Source: Lathyrus oleraceus
Lineage: Eukaryota > Streptophyta > Magnoliopsida > Fabales > Fabaceae
Reading direction: 5' to 3'
Length of the DNA stretch: 64,000 nt
NCBI RefSeq assembly: GCF_024323335.1
Contig: NC_066581.1
Location: 350,490,409 to 350,554,408 of the forward strand
In this document: piece after piece, positions 1 to 12,992 of the stretch
Layout: each line of letters starts with the position of its first letter
Position numbering within the stretch: the stretch's first letter is position 1
Made by a program: the position numbers and the translations under genes
Notes under the pieces: generated by a model
The model's input: the letters and a program-made list of their open reading frames with translations, nothing else
The model's database searches: none
Told to the model about the DNA's origin: nothing

Positions 1-3000
1 AAAAAAAGAATGTGGGGATGAGAAAATAATTCATTGATTATATTTTTGTGTTTGACAAGACCTTCGGACTTGTGCCTACGTACCAACATAAAAATGAGGG
101 ATCAAAACATCGTAGTTTGTGGTAACAATTTCAAAGTTGATGAATTGCTTTTAACATAAATTTAATTGAGAAGGACACAAAGGGCCAAAGGTTTGAATGA
201 AGTTGTTAGTTATTTTTATCTTTTGAAACTTTTAGTCAATATGATTAGATTTATTTACAAGTTTAATTTAAGAAAAAGAAGTTCAAAAATTCAATGGCAT
301 AAGGCCAAAGTTTCTACTTGAAATAAGATCTAAGTTTGAAATCACAAAGCAAATAAAGTTTTTGAAAAGGGGGGGATATTTTGAAATTTAAGAAGTTGGA
401 GGAGATGAAGAGGCTATCCTAAGCATAAAATTAAAAGTTAAGAGTTGAAAAGATATGACCAATGGGATGCAATCCAACAGACAAGAATGTCATATAGAAA
501 CCCATTTTCCCTTGGACTTTGAATAAAGCAATAATCAACAAGCAATTAGCAATATCAAACATAATAAAGATTAAGGCATCAAATAAAGATAGCCACATCC
601 AAGCAAGCAAATCCTATAGCTAGCAGTCTTCTTTCTCTTCTCATGCACCAGATGAAATATTTCTTGATCAACTCAAAAGAAAGCATCAGACACAAGATCA
701 AATTAACAATTAGCACCAAGACAAAGTAGCATATGAATTCAAATAGAGTCAAAGGCTTGCATCAGATGAAGGCTCAGTTCATAATAACTTGGTCTCAAAA
801 TGTTGGCATTGGCAAAGTCCTTTTTGCACAGGGAATATTGCCTAATCCTAAGTCCAAAAGCTCATAGCAAATCAATAGTCCATCAAACATTTTTTATGGT
901 TTTTGTTGTTTATTAAGTGTTTTAAGGTCCTAAGACCACAAACAAAATCAAAATGCACAAACAAATATATACAAATCACAAGATATGGCTCAAATGAGCA
1001 AAGTAAAAATGACATAAACATAAACAAGTTAAATGAAATGTAAATGGCAATGAATGATAAATGACTGGAAATTAAATTGCATAAAGTAAACTACTTGAAA
1101 TTAAAACAATATTAATAAGAGTTAGTCAAATGTTAGTTAAGTGTTAGTGGTGTTTTGCTTTTTAGTGGATTAAGTTATTCTTTGGAGAACACTCAATCTT
1201 CCATTCACAAGCATGGATCCTTAAACCAAGACATCTTCCATAGGAAGGAAAAAAGGTCAAGTTTCCACACAATACCATGAAGGATGGGAGACTTACAATC
1301 TCACTTACTACAATATTATGCCTTTAGGGGTCAAATTTAGCTCTATGTTAAGCAGTTGTAATTGGACTTATGTAGAAGTCACAACTATCTGGGGTCGGGA
1401 AATAAAAATTTAGGTGTTAATTTATGTTAGAGATTTGGTATAATGAACCAAACTCCTAAAACATACCACACACTAAAAGAAAAGATCAAGAGGGATGGAC
1501 CTATCTCATCCATACTTGTATTGGTTCATCTGACACAAGGTCATTAATGAACCAACTAGCCTTAGGACATTTGAGATTTCATTGGTCAATGAAAGGAATG
1601 GGAAAGAATATGGATGAAGATGAAGGGGGAGGGAAATGAGAGAAACACAAATTGGTCATGGGAGGAATTTTATCAAATTAAAGTCATTCATTCATTTTGG
1701 GAGATGAAATATACATTTCATCAATCCCCTAAATTTAATGATTCTAATCCAACAAAAGTTAAATCAACCTTGACCAAGGCCCAAACTAATAGTCAAACAT
1801 CACAAGACCATAAAAATGGCTCAACATAATTTTTACACATTTTATCAAATAAAAATCCATTAAAATACAATTTAATTTGGTCAAAACCTAAAATCTCTTT
1901 AAAACACCAAATAAATAGCCAAGAGATTTATCCTAGGTAAAACAAGGTCAAAGGACCTTAGACAAAAAATTTCATCATTTTTGAAAAGTCAGAAGTATTT
2001 TTAAACAATTAAAAATATGCACAAAAACATTTAATTCATGAAAAATATCAAAATTAATCCAAAAAATAATTTTATTCCGAAAATGAAAAATAAAAATATT
2101 TAAAGATTTTTGGTGAAAATCCCATATTTTTTGGATTAAAAATGAAATTAATATGAATTAAACAAAATAAAAGGATTAAATATAAAATCAGAAAATAAAA
2201 AGAAATTCAAAAAAACAAGGGCCATCAGATCACCCTCATTAATTTAGGTGGCAGATCTGATGGCCACGCGCTAAGGTGGATGATGCGCTCAAGTCAACCG
2301 TGTGGCAAAAGTGGTAATCACAATGGAGGATCAGGATTAGAACGTGGAGGGAAGATCTGATGGATAAGAGCAAGCCACCACACCACCAGGGCCCTGACTC
2401 CGTTGTCTTCTCCGGTGGACCTCACTGGACTGGTCCACCACCAACCACCATGGAAATGAAAAACAAGGACATGGATTTAAAGAAAAAAATGCTCAAGAGC
2501 TCGAATCTGGCATCAATTTTCTCCAATTCCAAGTTTATCAAGAGATACAGGGATTTGAATTTTGAGGATCATGAACTGAGTTGCTTCAATTTGACCTCAA
2601 AGCAACTCAATCTTGTTGCCTACATTAGTAGGACTCCAGCCAGCCAAAAATAAATCAAAACAATTGAAAAATGAGGGAGAATCGAAGAATAGAAGTTTCT
2701 GAAATTTCACCTTTGAGCAACTTCAATTCAGCTTGATCTTGATCTGGATTTGCTTGATTCTTCCTCCTCTTGCTTGTAGTAATCAATTGAGATGAAAAAG
2801 GCAATGAATCCTTGGAGTTTGAACTTCAAAATAGAAGCTGAAATTCAAACTCGATTTCAAATAAATCTTCAAGGAATTCTATGGTGTGAGGTTATGAGTT
2901 CTCTTCGCATAGCTTGGGCAAGGTGTGTGTGTGATTTTGAGACCATGAGCTTGTTTAAATAGGCAAGGGAATCAATTTTTGCACCACTTGAAAATTTGCT

Positions 3001-4139
3001 AAAATTGGAAACCATAGTGCATGGATGCATGGGCAATGATTTAGTCCTAAATAATGATGCAATCCAACTTTAATTCGTGCATAAAGAGTACTGAGTTCAT
3101 CATATGGAAGCATGCAAAGAGGAATGATCATTTGAATCCAAAACTTACCAAAACAAATCCCACACATGAGTCACGCGCAAGTCCCTCAATTTTGGTTCAA
3201 ATGAGGTGATCTTGAATATTTTGGAAAGGTGAGATCAAGGGTAACAACTTTCATGTTGAACACTTTTCCATTTGAATCTTGGATCATGATGAATTTTGAG
3301 GTGGAAGTTTAGAAAATCAAACATATTTGAAAATTTTCTAAGTACCAAGTCAAATGTTCACTTCTTCCACCTTGAATAAATTTTGTTATATGGAAATAAT
3401 TTCTTCATCAAAGTTGTATATATTTCAAACCTATTCAATTCGGTCACCAATTTTACCTCATTTGGATTTGGGATGAAGGAGTTATGCATTTTAGAAGTTG
3501 AGGAAAATCACTTGTTCAATGGTAATGACCCAAATGACCTCTAATGTTTTCTCTTGGCACATGCATTTTCAAGTTGAATTTTAACTTCTTCTGAACATAA
3601 AACTTGAAAAGGACATAGTTAATTTAATAATGAAACTTTAATGTCTTTCATCTCATAAACATTGAGCAAGTTATGGTCCTTGAAAGTTGACCTCCTAACT
3701 AGGGTTCAGACAAAATGACCTATAATCTTTCACCATACAAAAATGACTTTCCAAGCAAAACTAACTCTTTACTTAAATATGAAAGTTGTTTGTAATGTCA
3801 CAAGGATTAACGTTTCTCTTGGAATCATTTTCATATGACAAAAATTGTAGGAGATAGGGTCTAGGGAATCCCAGTTTTGATTAGTTGACTTTCTCTAGTC
3901 AACCACCATGAACCAACTTGCAAACTTGAAATTATCTTGATCTCTTGGACTCATGGAGGATCATATATGTGTAAGATGATTTAATATGAAGTATCCCTTT
4001 AAATATTTGTTCAAATGTTGAAGAAACTTATTGAGGAAGTCACACAAGATACTCAGATGAATTAGGGCTTCCAAGGCAAACAAGCTCCAAACTCTTGATG
4101 AATTCTTGATCAAAATGATATGTGAGGACCATGAGGACC
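1..4139 (-). repeat. Older Ogre-type LTR, inverted, cut by window edge
   Basis: Read on the minus strand this stretch follows the LTR at 33884-38750. Its left end is the complement of the LTR passage around 7900-8000, which shares the 'tgcctacgtacca' and 'gatcaaaac' words, and 2220-2350 matches the LTR segment near 36000-36180. It is more diverged than the two Ogre LTRs are from each other, so it is an older copy. Its 3' end lies outside the window, and its 5' end is displaced to 38751-39082 by the Ogre insertion at 4140. Small reading frames inside it (for example 2360-2653 and 3961-4206) look accidental. No host gene is visible. Whether it is a solo LTR or the 5' LTR of an element further left cannot be seen. 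Confidence 0.75.
4135..4139. repeat. Target site duplication of the Ogre, left copy
   Basis: GGACC directly precedes the LTR start TGTAATACCC. The matching five bases after the 3' LTR are GAACC (38751-38755), one transition away, which is plausible decay for an old insertion. Confidence 0.6.
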
Positions 4140-7100
4140 TGTAATACCCTAATTTTGACCAAAAGCACAAAAATATGTCACTAACTCTTGTTGTTTTGAA
4201 GCTCAAGTGGTCATGTGCTCCACAATGCTCCTAGGAGGCTCCTAAGCCCAATGAAATGGCTAGATGAAGATGAGAAAAAGCATGACAATGGTCCACAAAG
4301 TTCCTAATCATCATATATGTCTCCCAAGTATCTCAATTTGCCAATTTGATCAAGATAACCCAAAGGGCTTGAGGATTGTTTCCCAAGGAAACCCTAATAT
4401 CACTATGCTTTGACTATGCCTTGCCCATGAAGCAACCTCAACCTATGATCAAATTTAATCAAGGGAAGTTATTTCGTTCATCATTTTATGCATATATCAA
4501 CCTATTTTAGGATCCTAAATCATTTATTCCTCAAGATTGGAAGTTTTGCCTTGAAAAGTTGACTAGTCAAGTCATCTGACTAAGCTGAGAATCCATGAAA
4601 TATAACATTTCATGTGTTTGTCAAATGAAGATGACCCCAAGAGAAACAATGTTCCTAAGACCCGTATGAACAACTTTCATGTTCATCAAAAATCCATTTG
4701 AAACTTGTAAGGTCATCATTCATTTCAAAACATTATAGGTCATTTTGACTTAAACCCTAATTTTGGGTCAACTTACCAAGGGCATAATGCCCCTGATTTT
4801 TATGATTTTGAGGTGAGACCAAATGAATTGGAAATATTGATATGTCTAATTCAAATTTTATGTTGGAAAAAATTTCATAATCCTAAAATAAATACATGTG
4901 ATAATGCAAAACATTATAGGTTATCTTGGACCTAATTCATTGAATTTGAAAAAGTACCCAATTTCAAATGCCCATAACTTGGTCATAGAAAATCCAAATG
5001 ATGAAACCTTTGAGTCTAAATTTATCATCTTTAAACGATTAACAACTTTGATGTTGGATACTTTTTCATTTGAAGCTTGCATCATGAAAACAGAGGGGTT
5101 TGATTTAGCTTGCTTTTGGTGAAAAAGTTTCAAAGTGATTTGAATATGTTTTGTACTTAGATTTTCACAACCAATTTTGATCAATTTTCATATTTCAAAT
5201 GATTTTTTTCCCAACATGACTTTTGTTACTTATTCCAAGATCTTTCCAACCATTACTTACATTACGTATTTGGATCTACCATTTGTGAGTTTTGAAATTC
5301 TTTTCATATATGTGCATTTTGTAATTTTCATGTTATAACTTGAATCGCAAGCACATTCCATCCAATGTACACGTCCAATTGCTTTTCACATGAACTAAGC
5401 AATCTCTTTCAGCCATCATTGGGCCTTCCACATGCTTACACAGGCCCATGTACATCAAAATTCAAATTCCATGCACACGAGAGAAGTGTGTGATCAGCCA
5501 CATTCAGCTATAAATAGAGGTTGCATCTCCCTTATTTCTCAACCTTTTGGAGATCCCAAGTGCTGCAGGAGTGAAACCATATCCATCACCAAAGGAATTA
5601 ATCACTTTTCTTCATTTTTTCGAGCTTGAAATTCAACATCATTAGCTGAGTTTTAAAGCCAAATTCCTTAGCCTATCACTTCTATTACACTCAAGGATCA
5701 AGAAGGAGCAAGGATCTTGGAGAATTCGTGGCCAGAAGTTCATCCATTTGAAGGTATGGATTCAAACTTTTTGGATCTTAATCTCCTAATTCAATGTAGC
5801 ATTCTTGTGTCTCTGTGGTTTTTTGAAGTCCTCATACTTGAGGCAAGCCATTGGTGCTTTCAATTCTTCATTTCATGATTTTAATTATTTTTGTGACTTC
5901 ATTTGATATTTTTCATGGATTATTTGATTTTTAATAGTTTTAATTCATTTTTAAATACTTTCTGACTTTTAAAAAATCCAAAAATATTTTCATCGCATCT
6001 ATGGATCATGATAAGTCAATGAAAAATAGTCTCAACAATTTCTTGATTGTTTTGAGATTATTTGAGATTTTAATTCATATTGTGTTATATTTAATTGTTT
6101 TTAATTACTTTCTGATTTCAAAAATTTATGAGAAAATTAGTCAAAGTATGTTTGATTATGTTGAACCTATGAGAATTTAATTGGACTAGTTGAAGTTGTT
6201 TTGAATTGAATTTGAGGTTCAACCTTATTTGTTTATTTTTATTTGCATTTTATTTTAATTCAAAAATAATACCAAAAAAATATTGTTGACTTATTGACTT
6301 GTTATCTTCATTTCTCTTCTGTTTGGTCTTGATTGAAGTTGAATTGATTCAATTTTGATCAATTGGATTTGGTTGTTGTCTTCTTTTCCCATCCCTTTCA
6401 TCTTCATCCCTTTCTTTCCATCAATGGCCAATGAGTTAAAGTCTTGAAGTTGGTCTTGACAAATGAGAAGTTTAACCTTCTTTGATCCAAACCAAACTCA
6501 ACTTGATTCATGATCAAGTGAGTTGTTTTGTGTTCAAGATAGGTTGCTTCTTGGTCAAGCAAATAACTAAAAGTCAAGGCTCTTCCCCTTTTGTTTGGCA
6601 TGGCAAGTTTATGGAGCTTGGCTTACTAGTCATGATCTCTAACTTGTGTTCTTTTCCTATATTCTTATTGAACAGCCTCAGATAGGTGTGACTACTACAT
6701 TAGTCCACTTACGATTGCTTAACATAGTGCTAGATTGTCTTATGACAAGCTAACATAACCTCACTAACTACTAACTTTAACTTGAGCTTTTACTTTCATG
6801 CCATTTAATTTTAATGTCATTTATTTCTTGCTCATTATTCATATTAATTTTCATTTTTGCTCACTTGAGCACATATTTTATGTTTATGTCATTTTTCTTT
6901 TTGCTCATTTGAGCCTATTATTGTATATAAATATATTGCTATCTTGTGTTTTTTTTTTGTTTTTTGTTTTTGTTTTGTGTGACCCAAATGCAAAAGAAGA
7001 AAGGACTTAGAATTAGGACTTACCCATGCTTAAAGGAGTTCAAGAGCAACTAGGCCTCATGCCTTTAGAATGCAAAAAAATTGTTGAAGAGCAACTAGGC

Positions 7101-8307
7101 CTCATGCCTTTAGAATGCTAAAATTCAAAGTTGACCTCAAAGGACTTCTCCTCAAACTTATTCTTTGTCTATTCACCTTATTGTGTTGTGAACTTTTTGA
7201 TGTTTGCTTTTGTGTGATAGGGATCCCATCTTAAGATTGTGAAAAGAGGACCATTGTCATGAGTAGCCAAGTTAAGAGTCAAGCCAAATGGAGATCCTAG
7301 GAGCTTGAATTCAATTTGTTGATTGCTTGTTTGTGTGCTAAATCCAAAAGAAAGGAGCATCTTGAGTCATCTCTATGACTCCAAGAAAAGGAACTCCAAG
7401 GGTTTTTCTCTCCCCTCTTATTTTGTTTAAGAATAGGCCTTCTCTTCTTCTCCCCACTCTAACCAAGCCAAAAATCATTTTCAAAACTTTGACTTTCAAA
7501 TTAGAAACCTAGGCCTTATGCCTTTGACTTTTCAAAACCATTTTTTCATAAATACTCATTGTAAATAAACTTTAATTCAACTTTGACTTCATTTTGTAAA
7601 TAAATATAATTTGTAAATACAACCCATTTCAAGTTGTTTTGTGGTTCCAATGGCCATCTTGTTAAAACCTTTTCAAAAACATTAGCCATAGGTTTGAGTT
7701 ATCATAGTGGTTGATGTAAATCTCACCTCATCCTTAGTGTTGGATTATAAGCCTTCCATTCTTATTATAGGGTTAACCCATCATTAGCATGTTGAAGCCT
7801 TTCTCACATGGTGGATTGTTGGTTTAGGTTGAGTTTTCTCCCTTTGATAACAAAAGACATTAAGGCTTTTGATTAAAATCAATTCCCCAATCTTTGAAAT
7901 TTTTACCCTGAACTACGAGGTTTTGATCCTCCTTTGTGATGGTACGTAGGCAATGGGTTCATCCATTCAAACAACAAAATTTGTAAATATAATCTATTCT
8001 CTTCTCATCCCTCCAATCTTTTGTACAAATCTTTTCACAAATACCAACCTACAACACATATTTGCAAAAAGGGCTCCCTTAGAGTACTAAAGATGTTTTG
8101 GGTGCGTAAAACCTTCCCATTTCATAACCAACCCCCTTAACTAGATCTCTGACATTTTTATTAGTTTTTTATTTGAAAAACTTCTTACTTGGCTTTGTTC
8201 GCTTTTTAGTCTTTCCTTTGGATAAATAAAAGTGCGGTGGCGACTCGAATTGAATGTTGACTTTTGGTTTAGTCAATAAACCTAAAAGTAACGAAAACCC
8301 TGCTACA
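4140..8307 (+). repeat. Ogre 5' LTR (4168 bp, with two internal deletions)
   Basis: It begins TGTAATACCC and ends CCCTGCTACA, with the PBS six bases further on. It aligns throughout with the LTR at 33884-38750 but lacks about 170 bp near its start (after base ~4160) and about 530 bp near 5880. Both missing segments are present in the other LTR and in the older inverted LTR, so these are deletions here rather than insertions there. Promoter and RNA start are expected near 5509. No protein-coding gene is seen in it. Confidence 0.9.
5509..5517 (+). promoter_or_regulatory. TATA box of the Ogre 5' LTR
   Basis: TATAAATAG followed by AGG, conserved at 35414-35422 in the 3' LTR. It is the only strong TATA match in this part of the LTR; transcription would start some 30 bp downstream, giving the R region. 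Confidence 0.65.
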
Positions 8308-8313
8308 AAAAAG

Positions 8314-8331
8314 TGGCGACTCTGCTGGGGA
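8314..8331 (+). promoter_or_regulatory. Primer-binding site of the Ogre
   Basis: TGGCGACTCTGCTGGGGA lies six bases after the LTR end. Its complement ends in CGCCA, as a tRNA 3' end should. Ogre elements are reported to use tRNA-Arg; I recall that from the literature and did not compute it. The nested Tat element has the same 18 bases at 27211-27228. Confidence 0.85.
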
Positions 8332-9220
8332 TCTGAACCCCATGGGTTTAGCCTACTTTTGTTTGTATGTGTTGTATGTTTATATTTATTTTTGGCATAT
8401 TTTTGTGCAAATTTGGGATGAATGTATTATTTGTAATGTATGAATTGCTTGATATATTAAGTATGCTTGGTGGTTTCTTGTGAGATGAGTTCTATACCTG
8501 AACTCGAGTGCACTTATGATAGGAGAATGGTATAGTCTTGTTGACTTGTGTGGAGTTATTCCTTAACAAGTTAACTTGCAAGTCCACTCACTTGATGGAG
8601 GTCTTATTGGGATCACTAATGTCACACGAGTAGTCGTGGTTAGGCATTACTCTTTCCAATAGGAACCCTAGAAGCCAAGGACTTTAGATACCTAGCCCAT
8701 CTTGGCCTATTTTAGGACGTAGTACGAAGGTCGTTCAAGTGTAAGACTTGATGCGATTATTACGTGATACTACACTCATAAGAGTCCCTCTTGAGAATAT
8801 TTTTGGAGGACGAGTAGTCGTTTTATCCGATAATATCCGAAAGATGAGATGATGACTATGGGAACCTTTTAGAACATGATCGTCAGATTTAACCATAGTA
8901 CACTCCTGTTGGGTGGTTCTTAATCGAGACTCCATGCCCGTGACTTACAACAAACCCGTGATTCGCGGTTGATCCGTTCTCGTATATCCTCAATATCAAT
9001 GGAACTTGGGTGTTGATAAGGTGTAAACCATAATCCACCAAAATGGATGATTGATATTGACGATGACTTGAGCCCTCCCATGACCTTTGTGTGGTGTGAC
9101 TTGCTTGATCCTTGAGTGTGTTTGTTGCATCCATGCATCCATGCATTCATTCGCATTCATGACATCAACAATAAAGATTTTTACAAGGAACTTAAAAGGT
9201 CTATTTGCAAATTTTCAGAC
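8332..9220 (+). other. Ogre leader, related to the Tat leader
   Basis: This is untranslated sequence between PBS and ORF1. From about 8480 to 9110 it matches the complement of 26410-27060 in the nested Tat element, including 'ctcgagtgcactta' and 'ggagttattcctta'. It holds an 11-bp perfect inverted repeat (8990-9000 with 9050-9060) that is also paired in Tat. Minus-strand frames at 8735-9156 run through this non-coding conservation and are not genes. Confidence 0.7.
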
Positions 9221-10636
9221 ATGGATAAGCAAAGAAGGAATACGAAGAAGTATAGTTTCAGAGAACTCGACTTGAAAGATTTAAGGAGTTTGGCATCTTA
9301 TGTATTAGAGCCCTTGGAGTTCAAAGCTCTCCATGGGAAGCTTCTATCTATTCTTTCTACCAAGGTGGATGAGGGTCTGATGAGTGTGTTGGTGCAGTTC
9401 TACGATCCTCTGTATCGGTGCTTCACTTTCTCGGATTTCCAGCTTTTGCCTACACTAGAGGAGTATGCTTATCATGTGGGTATACCTATTCTTGATCAGT
9501 TGTCGTTCAGTGGTTTGGAGAAGATCCTGTCTTCTCAAGAGATTGCTGACATGCTTCACTTGGAGGTATCTGACATTGTTGCCAATATGACTACCAAAGG
9601 TGGAATTCAAGGTCTCCCATCTGATTTTTTGATTGCCAAAGCTACCGTGTTTGGGAAGGCCATGAGTAAGGAAGCTTTTGAAGCCATATTTGTACTCCTC
9701 ATCTATGGGCTAGTGTTATTTCCCAACATCGACAACTTCGTGGATATGAATGCTATTAGGATTTTCTCTTCTCTTATTTCTCTTTGCATATGAGGAATGC
9801 AAAGGGTGGTGGTTCCATTGTATGTTGTCTGCCTCTGTTATACAAGTGGTTTATTTCGCACTTGCCTCAGACGCTTGCCTTCAAGGAGAACAAGGGACCG
9901 GTGGTCCACGAGACTTATGTCTCTCACTAATGATGATATCTCTTGGTATAATCATGTTTATGATGGCATTAAGATTATTGATTCTTGTGGTGAGTTCTCC
10001 AATGTACCTCTTCTTGGTACATGTGGTGGAATTAACTACAACCCTGCTTTGGCTCGCCGTCAGCTTGGGTTCCCCTTAAAGGATAAACCGAATAACACTT
10101 CGTTGGAAGGCTTATTCTTTCAAGAGGGTAAAGATCCCCAAAACTTGAAGGATAGGATGGTCCGCGCCTGGCGCAAGGTTCATAGGAATGGGAGGAATGA
10201 GCTTGGTCCGAAGAATTATGTTGCTTTGGAACCTTACACCTCTTGGGTGAGGAAGAGAGCTCTCGAGTACCGCATGTCGTACGAGTATCCGAGACCTACC
10301 CCTATGATTATGGTTGGGCCTTCAACCCTCCCTAATCAAGGAGTAGAGGAGTTGAGAGACGAAGACCGTTCGCACGCTTGGGTTCGTGAGCGTGCAGAGC
10401 TTCTTCAGTAGCTCAAGGATAAGGATGCAGTGATCTAGTTTCTAGAGCATCAGGTTACTTATGAGTCTAATGATGTGGTTACTTCTCTCCTTCCTCACTC
10501 ATCCAGGTTTTGGAAGAAGAGATATGATCAGTTTGCCAAGGAGAAGACCGACATGGAAGCAGCTTATGAGAGAGAGGTGAAGAGGCTTCGTGCGACGTAT
10601 CTCCCGATCTCGAAGGCTTTGGATGATTGCTTCTAG
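9221..10636 (+). pseudogene. Ogre ORF1, decayed, protein of unknown function
   Basis: The likely start is the ATG at 9221 (MDKQRRNTKKYSFREL). The upstream ATG at 9116 only extends into leader sequence. Residues such as FSDFQLLPTLEEYAYHVGIP fit the domain of unknown function found in Ogre ORF1 and related plant-mobile-domain-like proteins (DUF7745 in my recollection). A stop at 9791 is followed by about 130 bp, to ~9925, where the best reading (HMRNAKGGGSIVCC...) is in another frame, so two opposite frameshifts are likely. Further stops lie at 10409 and ~10436. The frame then runs through a charged, helix-prone tail to the stop at 10634. The position upstream of gag is diagnostic of Ogre. Bases 10637-10907 contain no gene I recognise. 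Confidence 0.7.
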
Positions 10637-10907
10637 GGCTCCATAGGATGTTTATTCTCCTTTTCTCTCGTATTGTATTTGGTTACCGACACTGTACTAC
10701 TTCTTTGGTGTAAAAAGTTTCCAAATATTATATTGCTACGAGTATTCCACATATGCCTTAAAAAGTTCAATATTTTCAAAAACATTTGCAAATGGATCCT
10801 TATAAAGTTCCTATGATTAAAAAAACAAATCATATTCACAAGCATTGCATGCATCATATGCATAAGCAGGTTTTGGTTCTGAGCCCTTGATATAGTGGTC
10901 TAACTCT

Positions 10908-12991
10908 TTGCTCTTCATTTATTTTGAAGACAAGTTGACGCACCGGTACAACACCCGAGCAAATCATCAGAAGATCATGGAACACCTTGAACAAGAAAAT
11001 AGACATCTGAAAGAGGAGATTGCCAGACTGACTTCCATGATGGAGTTAGTTCTTGCCGCTCAAAGTCAAGCTTCTCCAACTCCTGCAACTCCTCCCGCGA
11101 GGACAGTCATCTCTGAAGTGGTTACCTCGACAGTGCCTGCTGCCACCGCTCACTTCGCTCCTAATATGCCTGCTGGATTCCCTTGGGGAGTGCCATCTAA
11201 TTTTGTGCCAGAGGGTTTCGCTCCCACTTTTTCTTCTATGTCGGCATCTAGCCCGGTCATGTCTGTACCACCTCCCGTTGTGCACACTTTGCCGCTAGTT
11301 GAAGACACCATCTATCATTCCGAGCCATCTGAAGCCCCAGACGTTTATGAGAAGATGGATGAGATGAAGGATCAATTCCTTGAGTTACACAAGGAACTGA
11401 AAACGCTGAGAGGCCAAGATCTGTTTGGGAAGAGTGTTGTTGAACTGTGCTTAGTGCCCAACGTAAAAATCCCAGTCAAATTCAAAGTGCCTGACTTTGA
11501 GAAGTACAAGGGAAACATGTGTCCACTCAGTCATATTGTGATGTATTCCCGCAAGATGTCAACCCAAACAGATAATGATCAATTGTTGATTCACTACTTT
11601 CAGGATAGCTTGACAGGTGCTGCTCTCCGTTAGTATATGGGGCTAGAGAGTGCAAGCATCCGTACTTTCAATGATTTAGGAGAGGCTTTCGTGAAGCAGT
11701 ATAAATACAACGTGGACATGGCTCTAAACAGAGATCAGTTGAGGGCGATGTCCCGGAAGGATAAGGAGACCTTCAAGGAATACGCCCAGAGATGGCGGGA
11801 ATTAGCAGCTCAGATAGTGCCACCCTTGGAGGAGAAGGAGATGACAAAGATATTTCTGAATACTTTGAGCTCTTTCTACTATGAGCGCATGATTGCTAGT
11901 GTTCCCTCGGACTTTACCGAAATGGTAAATATGGGGATGAGGCTAGAAGAGGGAGTCTGAGAAGGACGTTTGTCCCGTGATGATAACTCTTCGGCAAAGA
12001 AATATGGAGGATTTGCCAGGAAGAAGGAGGGGGAGACTCATGTTATTTCTACCCATATCAAGAGAAGACCCTCTGTGAGGAGGAAAGAAGTCCGATCAAC
12101 TGTTAACCAACACCAGGTGGCTCATATAGCACCTGCTTTCAGAGAAGCTCAACAACCACAACAACAACCTCGTCAACAACAAGCTTACCAGCCTCGCAAC
12201 AATAACAACACTAGCACCATCAACTATGAGAGGAAGAGGGTGACTTTTGACCCAATTCTTATGACCTATGCTGAATTGTATCCTTCCTTAATCGATAGGA
12301 AGTTGATAACTCCCCGAGATCCTCCTGATGTGCCAGCCAATCCTCAATGGTGGTATAAGCCCGAACTTCACTGTGTGTATCATTCCGGTGCTCCCGGACA
12401 TGACGTGGAGAACTGTTTTCCATTGAAGAACTAGGTGCAAGACCTTGTGAGGAGTGGGATACCATTCTTCGAGGATGTAGGCCCAAATGTGAAGAAGAGC
12501 CCATTGCCCGAGCATGGGAAGGCAGCTGTCAATATGGTTCAGGGGTGCCCTGGAAAATACAAAGTCCTTTATGTGAATGACATAAGGCAGTCCTTGGTAG
12601 ATATGCATAGGTTGTGGTGCGAACACAGTTACTATGAGCATGATCATGATAGGTGCCATGTGTGCATTATCAATGAAAGAGGATGCCGCAAAGTAAGGAA
12701 GGATATCTAAGAGATGATAGACCAAGGGAAGATTGAGATACTTCAGAATCGTAATGAGGATGAAATGGATGTTATCACCCCAGTGTTCAAAATTCCTGAT
12801 CCTGTTGTCATCAAGTATGATGGTAGCAAGAAGAAGGTGTCGCTAACTCTTGTGATCAAGCCAGCGAACCCTGTCCCGTATGTGTCAGATAGAGCGGTTA
12901 TGTACCGTTATAATGATGTTATGCTAGAAGATAGGAAGGAGGTGTCGTTGCCCTCAACCTCTGTTGTAAGCATTTCTGAGTTAGTGGAGTG
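10908..12991 (+). pseudogene. gag: Ogre gag (capsid/nucleocapsid), with in-frame stops
   Basis: A single frame carries stops at 11631, 11958, 12432 and 12711. The N-terminal part has a coiled-coil stretch (EHLEQENRHLKEEIARL), then a Pro/Ala-rich linker, the capsid-like retrotransposon gag domain (FKVPDFEKYKGNMCPLSH, then AFVKQYKYN and RWRELAAQ), a Gln-rich linker and a variant zinc knuckle, CVYHSGAPGHDVENC. That knuckle is C-x2-H-x5-H-x4-C rather than the classical CCHC; the Tat gag has the same form. Gag would package element RNA in the cytoplasm. The stops fit C-to-T or G-to-A changes in several cases (CGA to TGA, CAA to TAA), as expected of methylated silent DNA. A frameshift near 12985 separates it from the protease frame. 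Confidence 0.85.
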
Positions 12992-12992
12992 A

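Noticed and set aside
2360..2653. 97-codon plus-strand frame in the inverted LTR
   Set aside because: It is antisense within the LTR, with ordinary composition and no family resemblance.
5432..5629. Frame in both Ogre LTRs (also 35250-35549) starting near the TATA box
   Set aside because: It crosses the promoter, differs in length between the LTRs and has no protein-like composition.
8735..9156. Overlapping minus-strand frames in the Ogre leader
   Set aside because: Their conservation in the Tat leader is at nucleotide level and the frames are not preserved as proteins.
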